Of a stretch of DNA of 6,106 nucleotides, positions 1 through 5,235 are shown one piece after another. A program made the translations under genes and the position numbers. Origin of the DNA: a bacterium (GTDB taxonomy: Bacteria; JAMORN01); assembly GCA_027063545.1 (NCBI GenBank), contig JAMORN010000160.1:1-6106 (forward strand), written 5' to 3'. The notes beneath the pieces are model-generated. The model saw only the letters and a list, made by a program, of their open reading frames with translations. It was not told where the DNA came from and did not search any database. The first letter of the stretch is position 1. Each line of letters starts with the position of its first letter.

Positions 1-614
1 CTTGATCCCTCAAACGCTGGAAGAAAAGAATGATGAATATTTATAATCCTATCTCTATATTCATTAACAAAAAACTCTGATAAAATTTGCATATATTTGG
101 CTAATGTAATAACCTCTATATTACTTTCTTTTAGAATTTTTATCTCTTCTTTCTCTTTTTCTAAACGGGTCTCTTTAGTCTTAGGTATATAATAAAAATC
201 TATACCAAAACCCTCTACTAACTCTCTATGAATATCGTGATTTGAAATAACCAATTTTATATTTCCATTAAATTCTCCCTGTTTATTATGCCATAAAAGT
301 TCTAATAAAACATGATCTTCTTTACTGACAAAAACTGCTATATTATTTTTTTCTTTATTTGGATATTCATAGAATCTATAATTCATTGAAAACTTTGAAG
401 CTATTTTCTTAAATACATGCTGATTTAATTCTTCTATAGAATAATTAAAGTTATCTAACTTCCATTCCAATCTCAGAAAAAAAACTTTATCATAAGGTTC
501 TACATATTCATTCAATGATATAATATTTCCATTATTTTTGTATATAAAATTAGTAATAGAAGCTAAAAGCCCGGGAGAATCCGGGCAGGAAACCAACAAT
601 ATACCTTTCTTCAT
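1..614 (-). CDS. purU: Formyltetrahydrofolate deformylase PurU (3' end cut by window edge)
   Basis: Hydrolyses 10-formyl-THF to THF and formate in the cytoplasm. In E. coli this supplies formate to PurT and balances one-carbon pools. I translated 204 codons from the ATG at 614 to the left edge. The E. coli protein is 280 aa as I recall it, so roughly 75 C-terminal residues are missing. An N-terminal ACT domain (about residues 4-75, starting with the CPDSPGLLASIT motif) is followed by a formyltransferase-type domain from about residue 88. That domain contains VISNHD, LAKYMQIL and the active-site segment NIHHSFLP, with N192 and H194 matching the Asn/His pair of the PurN family. The catalytic Asp lies beyond the edge. 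The ATG shares one base with the TAA of the upstream sigma gene (TAATG), which suggests translational coupling; no strong Shine-Dalgarno is present. ACT plus formyltransferase separates it from PurN. Identity is secure. Confidence 0.95.
   Translation of the reverse strand, partial: MKKGILLVSCPDSPGLLASITNFIYKNNGNIISLNEYVEPYDKVFFLRLEWKLDNFNYSIEELNQHVFKKIASKFSMNYRFYEYPNKEKNNIAVFVSKEDHVLLELLWHNKQGEFNGNIKLVISNHDIHRELVEGFGIDFYYIPKTKETRLEKEKEEIKILKESNIEVITLAKYMQILSEFFVNEYRDRIINIHHSFLPAFEGS
565..586 (-). other. GC-rich hairpin with U-tract inside the start of purU
   Basis: On the minus strand, GCCCGG (586-581) and CCGGGC (574-569) form a perfect 6-bp all-GC stem around a 6-nt loop, followed at once by TTTT (568-565). 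It lies within codons 10-17 of purU, encoding CPDSPGLL. The shape resembles a short intrinsic terminator or attenuator. The conserved protein motif explains part of the GC content but not the CCG, CCC and GGG codon choices. Stem and U-tract are both short, so function is unproven. Confidence 0.4.
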
Positions 615-1477
615 TATAATGTTCCTAAATATTCTTTTAAAATTTCTGCTCTGCTAGCATGTTTTAATCTTTTAAGAGCCTTCTCTTTAATCTGTCTTAC
701 CCTTTCCCTTGTTAAATTAAATTTTTCTCCTATTTCCTCTAAGGTATGAGGGGTCTCATATCCTATTCCAAAATATAACTTTATAACTTCAGCCTCTCTT
801 TTACTTAAAGTTGATAATACAACCTCTATATCTTCTTTTAATTTTTCACGTCTTAAATTTTCTTCAGGTGTTGGAAAACTATTATCTTTTACTATATCAA
901 TTAATGCAGCATCTTCCTTTTGTTTAATTGGAGCATCTAAAGATAGATGATTTGAACTAATCTTTTTAGTTTCATCAATCTCCTCTTCTGACATCTTCAT
1001 CTTCTTAGCTAACTCTTGCTTTGTTGGTGCTCTTCCTAATTCTTGCTCTAATTCAGAGGTAGCTTTACCAATCTTATAAATATTTCCTACTCTATTTAAG
1101 GGAAGCTTTACTATTCTTGAATGTTCAGCTAACGCCTGAAGAATAGCTTGTCTAACCCACCATACAGCATAAGAAATGAATCTAAAATCCCTTTCTTCAT
1201 CAAAACGATATGCAGCTCTTATTAATCCAAGATTACCTTCGTTTATTAAATCAGATAAAGGTAATCCTTGATTTTGATAATTTCTGGCTACAGATACAAC
1301 AAATCTTAAATTAGCTTTAATTAATTTTTTTAATGCTTCTTTGTCACCTTTTTTAATTCTTCTTGTTAATTCCTTTTCTTCCTCGGTTGTTAACGATTTT
1401 GTTTTTGCTATTTCTTTTAAATATACTGATAAAGAATAGTCTTCTGAAAAAAATCCACCTTTACTCTCTCCTGCCAT
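614..1477 (-). CDS. rpoD: RNA polymerase primary-type sigma factor (RpoD/SigA, short form)
   Basis: A sigma-70 subunit that directs RNA polymerase to -35/-10 promoters. The 287 aa contain region 1.2 (about 16-45, SVYLKEI), region 2 (about 48-118, including ANLRFVVSVARNYQNQG, the polymerase-binding DLINEGNLGLIRA, and the -10 recognition helix ISYAVWWVRQAI at 101-112), region 3 (about 128-205) and region 4 (about 216-283, with the -35 helix-turn-helix TLEEIGEKFNLTRERVRQIK). Region 1.1 and the non-conserved insert of E. coli RpoD are absent, giving the short architecture I know from Bacteroidota primary sigmas. The start at 1477 has a good Shine-Dalgarno (AGGGGG, plus-strand 1484-1489) about 6 nt upstream. 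It lies 15 nt after cutA and overlaps purU by 1 nt, so the three look co-transcribed. It could be a group 2 paralogue, but region 2.4 and 4.2 conservation favours the housekeeping sigma. Confidence 0.93.
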   Translation of the reverse strand: MAGESKGGFFSEDYSLSVYLKEIAKTKSLTTEEEKELTRRIKKGDKEALKKLIKANLRFVVSVARNYQNQGLPLSDLINEGNLGLIRAAYRFDEERDFRFISYAVWWVRQAILQALAEHSRIVKLPLNRVGNIYKIGKATSELEQELGRAPTKQELAKKMKMSEEEIDETKKISSNHLSLDAPIKQKEDAALIDIVKDNSFPTPEENLRREKLKEDIEVVLSTLSKREAEVIKLYFGIGYETPHTLEEIGEKFNLTRERVRQIKEKALKRLKHASRAEILKEYLGTL

Positions 1478-1492
1478 ATCATTCCCCCTGAA

Positions 1493-1813
1493 TTACTCTT
1501 TTTTTAGTTTACAAATTGAAATTATATAGTTTAAATAATCTAAATTACTATTTTCAACCTTTATTTCTAAAATTTCCGGAACAATATATGGATGATGTTC
1601 CTTTATATAACGTTCTATTAATTCAAAATTATCTTCTATACTTTTCATTATTGCCATAACCTCAGGGTCATCATTAATCTTTCCTTCCCACCAGTACATA
1701 CTTTCTATATTTGAAAAAATATTAGCACATGCAATATATTTATTTTCTAAAAGTCCTTGAATTATAGATTTAGCTGTTTCTTTATTTGGAAATGTTGATA
1801 TTACTAAAATCAT
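1493..1813 (-). CDS. cutA: CutA1 family protein (divalent cation tolerance)
   Basis: A small (106 aa) cytoplasmic protein of the CutA1 family, which forms very stable trimers with a ferredoxin-like fold related to PII. In E. coli it was linked genetically to copper tolerance, but its molecular role is still unclear. Family marks are the N-terminal STFPNKETA segment, IACANI (27-32), the MYWWEGKI core (39-46) followed by DDPEVMAIMK, and HHPYIVPEI (73-81). The length is typical and the protein looks complete. It is the first gene after a strong minus-strand promoter, with a leader of about 38 nt. The stretch before the ATG at 1813 has only a weak AAG-type ribosome site. It is followed after 15 nt by the sigma gene; I know of no functional reason for that pairing. 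Confidence 0.93.
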   Translation of the reverse strand: MILVISTFPNKETAKSIIQGLLENKYIACANIFSNIESMYWWEGKINDDPEVMAIMKSIEDNFELIERYIKEHHPYIVPEILEIKVENSNLDYLNYIISICKLKKE

Positions 1814-1826
1814 ATACTTAAAACTT

Positions 1827-1856
1827 AATATAAAATTATTTACATTATTTTATATT
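1827..1856. repeat. 10-bp A/T inverted repeat in the cutA leader
   Basis: AATATAAAAT (1827-1836) and its exact reverse complement ATTTTATATT (1847-1856) are separated by 10 nt, giving arm centres 20 bp apart, or two helical turns. The repeat sits just downstream of the minus-strand -10 box and covers the likely transcription start and leader. It could be an operator or a weak RNA stem. In a region made almost only of A and T, an inverted repeat of this length is expected by chance fairly easily. Confidence 0.25.
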
Positions 1857-1857
1857 T

Positions 1858-1886
1858 ATTGTAATAAAATTTTTTAATTTTGTCAA
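1858..1886 (-). promoter_or_regulatory. Sigma-70 promoter for cutA-rpoD-purU
   Basis: Read on the minus strand, this is a perfect -35 TTGACA (1886-1881), a 17-nt spacer rich in A and T, and a -10 TACAAT (1863-1858; one mismatch to TATAAT). The expected start of transcription is near 1851, leaving a leader of about 38 nt before the cutA ATG at 1813. No other gene start lies between it and cutA. If the sigma factor it drives is the housekeeping one, the operon would be self-supporting. Confidence 0.8.
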
Positions 1887-1908
1887 TAGGTAGAAAAAAA
1901 ATTATTTT
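1880..1908 (+). promoter_or_regulatory. Possible plus-strand promoter for panB-panC-hisG-hisE
   Basis: TTGTCA (1880-1885, five of six to TTGACA), a 17-nt spacer and TATTTT (1903-1908, four of six to TATAAT). The -35 shares five base pairs with the -35 of the divergent cutA promoter. Transcription would start near 1914-1916, at the panB ATG itself, which fits the lack of a Shine-Dalgarno there. An alternative is TTTACA at 1839-1844, but its best -10 partner (TAAAAT, 1865-1870) is 20 nt away. Sequence this AT-rich yields such matches easily. Confidence 0.35.
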
Positions 1909-1915
1909 ATTCTAT

Positions 1916-2707
1916 ATGGTAAATATATACAATTTAAAACATAAAAAACAAGAAAAAGAAAAAATTGTTGGTATTACTGCTTATGATTTATTTACTTCAT
2001 TAGTAATAAAGGATCTCAATGTTGATTTTATTTTAGTAGGTGACTCTTTAAATATGGTAGTAAAAGGTGAGGATAATACTCTTTCAACAACATTAGATGA
2101 TATAATTTACCATACTAAAATTGTTTCTAAAATTATAAAAGACAAAATTATTGTTGCTGATATGCCTTTTTTAACGTACCATATATCTAAAGAACAAGCC
2201 TTAGAAAATGCTGGAAAAATAATACAACAAACAGAGGCTACAGCTGTTAAAATTGAAGGTGGAGAATATAGAATAGAAACAATAGAATTTCTTATAAAAA
2301 ATGGAATTCCTGTAATGGGACATCTTGGTTTAACACCACAGATGTTATATACTATGGGGGGATATAAAATATTCGGGAAAAATAATGACGAAAGAAAAAT
2401 TCTAATAGAAGAAGCTTTAAAACTTCAGGAAAAAGGTGTTTTTGCTCTTATTCTTGAAGGTGTAAAAGAGGATATCGCTAAAGAAATAAGTGAAATGTTA
2501 GAAATTCCTGTTATTGGGATAGGTGCTGGAAGATTTGTAGATGGACAAATTCTTGTTATATCTGATATTCTTGGTATGCATGATAAAAAACTACCTAAAT
2601 TTGCAAGAAAATATGTAGACTTACTAAAAATTGGTCAGGAAGCTGTTTTAAACTATATAAATGATGTGAGAACTTTAAACTTTCCTTCAGATAAAGAGGT
2701 TTACTAA
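1916..2707 (+). CDS. panB: 3-methyl-2-oxobutanoate hydroxymethyltransferase (ketopantoate synthesis)
   Basis: Transfers a one-carbon unit from 5,10-methylene-THF to alpha-ketoisovalerate to make ketopantoate, the first committed step toward pantothenate and coenzyme A; cytoplasmic. From the ATG at 1916 it is 263 aa, against 264 in E. coli. It is a TIM barrel with ITAYD (20-24), VGDSLNM (41-47; metal ligand D43), ADMPF (81-85; metal ligand D82), VKIEGGE (111-117; E114), MGHLGLTPQ (134-142), LEG (180-182; catalytic E181), and VIGIGAG followed by DGQILV (199-215). The frame is open upstream to a TTG at 1880, but those 12 codons lie on the divergent promoter and match nothing at the family N-terminus, so I chose 1916. 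No Shine-Dalgarno precedes it (AGG is 25 nt away). It is one nt from panC. Confidence 0.95.
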   Translation: MVNIYNLKHKKQEKEKIVGITAYDLFTSLVIKDLNVDFILVGDSLNMVVKGEDNTLSTTLDDIIYHTKIVSKIIKDKIIVADMPFLTYHISKEQALENAGKIIQQTEATAVKIEGGEYRIETIEFLIKNGIPVMGHLGLTPQMLYTMGGYKIFGKNNDERKILIEEALKLQEKGVFALILEGVKEDIAKEISEMLEIPVIGIGAGRFVDGQILVISDILGMHDKKLPKFARKYVDLLKIGQEAVLNYINDVRTLNFPSDKEVY

Positions 2708-2708
2708 T

Positions 2709-3557
2709 ATGAAAGTTATTTCAAAAATAGAAGATATCAAAAAAACTATAAAAGAGGTAAAAAATAAAGGTAAAACTATAGGATTTGTCCCAACAATGGG
2801 TTATCTCCATGAAGGGCATTTATCTCTTATAAAAAAAGCTAAAGAAAATTCTGATTTTGTAGTTGTTTCTATTTATGTTAATCCTACTCAGTTTGGGCCT
2901 AATGAAGACTTTGATAAATATCCTAGAGACATAGAAAGGGATAAAAAATTATTAATAAATGAAGGAGTTGATTTATTATATTTACCCCAAGATAATGAGA
3001 TATATCCAAAAAATTTCTCAACATTTGTTGATATAGGAGAAATAGGCAATAAGTTATGCGGTAAGTATAGGCCTGGTCATTTTAGAGGAGTTACTACTAT
3101 TGTGTTAAAACTATTTAATATAGTAAATCCTGATATTGCTGTATTTGGTAAAAAAGATGCTCAACAGCTAATTATAATAAAAAAGATGGTGAAAGAACTT
3201 CATTTAGATGTAAAAATTTTAGAAGGTGATACTATTAGAGAAAAAGATGGCCTTGCTATGAGTTCTAGAAATACATATTTAAATAAAGAGGAAAGAGAGG
3301 CTGCTACTAAAATATATAAATCATTATTAGAAGCTCAAAACTTAATAAAAAAGGGTATAGATAATCCTAGTATAATAAAAGAGGTTATAAAAAATTCTCT
3401 TATTGATCCCTTAATTAATATTCAATATATTGAAATTGTTGATATAGAGAACTTAAATCCTGTACAAAAAATAGATAAAGATACATTAGTTGCAATTGCT
3501 TGTTTTGTTGGACAAACTAGATTAATAGATAACTTTTTTGTTAAAGATATATTATAA
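2709..3557 (+). CDS. panC: Pantothenate synthetase (pantoate--beta-alanine ligase)
   Basis: Activates pantoate with ATP as pantoyl-adenylate and condenses it with beta-alanine to pantothenate, the last step of vitamin B5 synthesis; normally a cytoplasmic dimer. The 282 aa match the family length. The nucleotidyltransferase signature PTMGYLHEGH (28-37) holds the two HIGH-type histidines H34 and H37. It is followed by YVNPTQFGPNEDFDKYPR (56-73; Q61 of the pantoate pocket), CGKYRPGHFRGV (117-128), FGKKDAQQ (146-153) and the KMSKS-like MSSRN (184-188). The C-terminal small domain ends in the conserved CFVGQTRLIDN. AGAGGT (2695-2700), inside the end of panB, is 8 nt from the ATG and a good ribosome site. 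The single-base gap to panB indicates coupled translation. Confidence 0.97.
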   Translation: MKVISKIEDIKKTIKEVKNKGKTIGFVPTMGYLHEGHLSLIKKAKENSDFVVVSIYVNPTQFGPNEDFDKYPRDIERDKKLLINEGVDLLYLPQDNEIYPKNFSTFVDIGEIGNKLCGKYRPGHFRGVTTIVLKLFNIVNPDIAVFGKKDAQQLIIIKKMVKELHLDVKILEGDTIREKDGLAMSSRNTYLNKEEREAATKIYKSLLEAQNLIKKGIDNPSIIKEVIKNSLIDPLINIQYIEIVDIENLNPVQKIDKDTLVAIACFVGQTRLIDNFFVKDIL

Positions 3558-3560
3558 AAA

Positions 3561-3566
3561 AAAGGA
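3561..3566 (+). promoter_or_regulatory. Ribosome binding site that fixes the hisG start
   Basis: AAAGGA ends 8 nt before the ATG at 3575 but overlaps the in-frame ATG at 3566. This makes 3575 the better start for hisG and removes the extra MEV residues from the N-terminus. Confidence 0.7.
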
Positions 3567-3574
3567 TGGAAGTA

Positions 3575-4435
3575 ATGTTAAAAATAGCTATACCTAATAA
3601 AGGAAGATTATTTGATAAAACTATCTCTTTATTATCAGAAGCTGGTTTCAAATTTGATATAAGTGAAAGACAATTATTTGCTCCAATTTTTAATTTTCCT
3701 ATGGAAATTTTATTTGTTAGGGCTGATGATATTCCTACTTATATATACTCTGGTATAGTCGATTTAGGAATAACAGGACAAGATTTAGTTGCTGAAGAAG
3801 AGGTTGATATACAACAGCTTTTACCTTTAGGTTATGGGAAAGCTTCTATGGTAGTTGCAGCACCTGAAGGAACTATTGATAGTATAGAAGATTTAAAAAA
3901 CAAAGGAACTATTAGAATTGCCACTTCTTTCAAAAATATTACAAAAAGATTTTTTGAAGATATTAATATAAAATATGAAATTGCTGATATACATGGGGCT
4001 GTGGAAATAACCCCTCGCCTAGGATTATCTGATGTTATAGTTGATATAACCTCCACTGGCACCACTTTAAGAATGAATAAGTTGAAGATTATCCATAAAA
4101 TTATGGATTCTCAAGCTACATTATTTGCTAATAAAAATTCTCTTAAAGAGAAAGAAGAAGATATAAATATTGTAGTAAATGCCTTAAAAAGCGTATTAGA
4201 TGCTCATAAGAGAAAATATTTAATGGCCAATATTCCTAAAAATAATATAGAAAAAGCAAAAGAAATTGTTCCGGGGATAACTGCACCAACAGTGTTATCT
4301 TTATATTCTACAGAAGATATGGTTGCAATACATGCAGTGGTAAATGAAGATGAGATTAATCACATAGTAAATTCTCTAAAAAAAATAGGGGCAACAGGAA
4401 TTTTAATTTTAAATATTGAAAGAATTTTCGAATAA
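3575..4435 (+). CDS. hisG: ATP phosphoribosyltransferase HisG, long form
   Basis: Catalyses the first, committed step of histidine synthesis: ATP + PRPP to N1-(5-phosphoribosyl)-ATP, in the cytoplasm. From 3575 it is 286 aa. The N-terminus MLKIAIPNKGRL is typical. RADDIPTYI (49-57) and LGITGQDLV (64-72) belong to the periplasmic-binding-protein-like catalytic domains, and DITSTGTTLR (157-166) lies in the PRPP-binding loop. About 80 residues at the C-terminus form the ACT-like regulatory domain of the long form, so no HisZ partner should be needed and feedback inhibition by histidine is expected. An in-frame ATG at 3566 is possible but would bury the Shine-Dalgarno. The gene is 17 nt after panC and 20 nt before hisE, whose product acts on HisG's own product. 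A minus-strand open frame at 3832-4065 is only a shadow. Confidence 0.96.
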   Translation: MLKIAIPNKGRLFDKTISLLSEAGFKFDISERQLFAPIFNFPMEILFVRADDIPTYIYSGIVDLGITGQDLVAEEEVDIQQLLPLGYGKASMVVAAPEGTIDSIEDLKNKGTIRIATSFKNITKRFFEDINIKYEIADIHGAVEITPRLGLSDVIVDITSTGTTLRMNKLKIIHKIMDSQATLFANKNSLKEKEEDINIVVNALKSVLDAHKRKYLMANIPKNNIEKAKEIVPGITAPTVLSLYSTEDMVAIHAVVNEDEINHIVNSLKKIGATGILILNIERIFE

Positions 4436-4442
4436 AATTTTT

Positions 4443-4449
4443 AAAGGAG
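4443..4449 (+). promoter_or_regulatory. Ribosome binding site of hisE
   Basis: AAAGGAG is close to the ideal Shine-Dalgarno and ends 6 nt before the ATG at 4456. It shows that this organism uses anti-SD pairing, which makes its absence at panB and cutA noteworthy. Confidence 0.75.
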
Positions 4450-4455
4450 TTAAAT

Positions 4456-4728
4456 ATGGATTTAAGGGAACTATATAATATTATAGACGATAGAAAAAGA
4501 AACCCCCAAGAGGGAAGTTACACTAACAAACTTCTTAATCATGAAGAAAAAGCTTATAGGAAATTAAATGAAGAAGTATATGAACTTATATATGCATGTT
4601 TAAAACAAGATAAAGAGAATATAATATATGAAGCAGCTGATGTATTATATCATTTATTAGTTGTATTAGCCAAAAATGATGTATCAATAGATGAAGTTTT
4701 TAAAGAATTAGAGTCGCGTAAAAAATAG
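4456..4728 (+). CDS. hisE: Phosphoribosyl-ATP pyrophosphatase HisE (stand-alone)
   Basis: Hydrolyses phosphoribosyl-ATP to phosphoribosyl-AMP and pyrophosphate, the second step of histidine synthesis, using the product of the gene just upstream. The 90-aa all-alpha protein is related to MazG/dUTPase-type pyrophosphatases. It shows GSYTNKLL (20-27), the metal-binding NEEVYE helix (E39, E40, E43), and YEAADVLYHLLVVL (58-71) supplying E59 and D62. In E. coli this domain is fused behind HisI; here it is free-standing and no hisI is in the window. It is the last gene of the plus-strand operon, and its final 21 nt overlap the end of the convergent phosphoesterase gene. No hairpin-plus-T-run terminator lies directly after the TAG. 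Confidence 0.94.
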   Translation: MDLRELYNIIDDRKRNPQEGSYTNKLLNHEEKAYRKLNEEVYELIYACLKQDKENIIYEAADVLYHLLVVLAKNDVSIDEVFKELESRKK

Positions 4729-5226
4729 TTCTTTTCCTGTTTTATATTCTATAATTTTAAACTCAACACTTAAATCTTCATTTATTACTATCTCACCATA
4801 AGAGGCTGTTTGGCCTCTATCTATATCATTTTTTAAGTGCCCCGGATTAAATGTAACCTTATTCTCTCCTATTAAATTAAAGCTATATTTATGGGTATGG
4901 CCATAACAATGTATAAATTCTGGATATTTATACCAAAACTTTCTACCATCTTCTATAGTATGAGATAAAATAAATACTTTACCATTTATTATTACCTCTT
5001 TTACATTATCTATATCTGCCTTAAAATACTCCTCACAATATATACCAGGTACTATAACAACTTTTTCATTCACATCCTTTAAATAATATTTTAATAACTC
5101 TCCATCTTTATAGTAATCACCTAAATGAAAAATCTTATCATATTTAGAAAAATCAAAATTGTTATAGAACTCTTCCATTAATTTTGATGAATGAGTATCT
5201 GAGAGTACTAAAATCTTTGTTTCCAT
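4708..5226 (-). CDS. YfcE/MJ0936-family metallophosphoesterase
   Basis: A small (172 aa) calcineurin-like phosphoesterase, probably a cytoplasmic metal-dependent phosphodiesterase; the natural substrate of the family is not settled. Motifs in order: LSDTH (8-12; D10, H12), HLGD (34-37; D37), then VVIVPGIYCEEY (56-67) where the family usually has GNCD or GNHD, then LSH (87-89; H89), YGHTH (108-112; H110, H112) and NPG (127-129). All expected metal ligands are present except the Asn of the third motif, apparently replaced by I62. AGGAG (plus-strand 5233-5237) sits 6 nt before the ATG at 5226 and overlaps the stop codon of the ABC gene, so it is probably co-transcribed and coupled with the transporter. 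The 3' end overlaps hisE convergently by 21 nt. The family is firm, the substrate unknown. Confidence 0.88.
   Translation of the reverse strand: METKILVLSDTHSSKLMEEFYNNFDFSKYDKIFHLGDYYKDGELLKYYLKDVNEKVVIVPGIYCEEYFKADIDNVKEVIINGKVFILSHTIEDGRKFWYKYPEFIHCYGHTHKYSFNLIGENKVTFNPGHLKNDIDRGQTASYGEIVINEDLSVEFKIIEYKTGKELFFTRL
4801..4818 (+). other. Small hairpin near the hisE 3' end, inside the phosphoesterase gene
   Basis: AGAGGC (4801-4806) and GCCTCT (4813-4818) form a perfect 6-bp stem, extendable by one T-G wobble. On the plus strand a run of six T (4829-4834) follows 10 nt later, too far for a standard intrinsic terminator. It might stop or stabilise the 3' end of the hisE transcript. It also encodes RGQTAS of the opposing gene, so it may be incidental. 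Confidence 0.25.
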
Positions 5227-5235
5227 AGGCCACTC

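Noticed and set aside
1866-1881. AAAATT-TTTT-AATTTT palindrome in the promoter spacer
   Set aside because: Pure A/T sequence makes such symmetry common by chance; it is more simply an A/T-rich spacer.
1880-1915. Upstream TTG start giving panB 12 more residues
   Set aside because: The extra codons lie on the -35 of the divergent promoter and do not resemble the PanB N-terminus; the ATG at 1916 gives the expected 263 aa.
2356-2361. Run of six G in panB as a possible phase-variable tract
   Set aside because: It encodes the conserved MGGY segment, is too short for frequent slippage, and a housekeeping enzyme is an unlikely phase-variable gene.
3566-3574. ATG at 3566 as the hisG start
   Set aside because: It overlaps the AAAGGA ribosome site, whereas the ATG at 3575 is 8 nt downstream and gives the typical MLKIAIPNKGRL start.
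3995-4014. GGGG/CCCC pair in hisG as a hairpin
   Set aside because: Only four base pairs with a 12-nt loop and no T-run; the GC content is explained by the conserved GAVEITPRLG motif.
3832-4065. 77-codon open frame on the minus strand inside hisG
   Set aside because: It is wholly antisense to the conserved catalytic part of hisG, has no ribosome site I can see and a low-complexity hydrophobic translation; it is a shadow frame.
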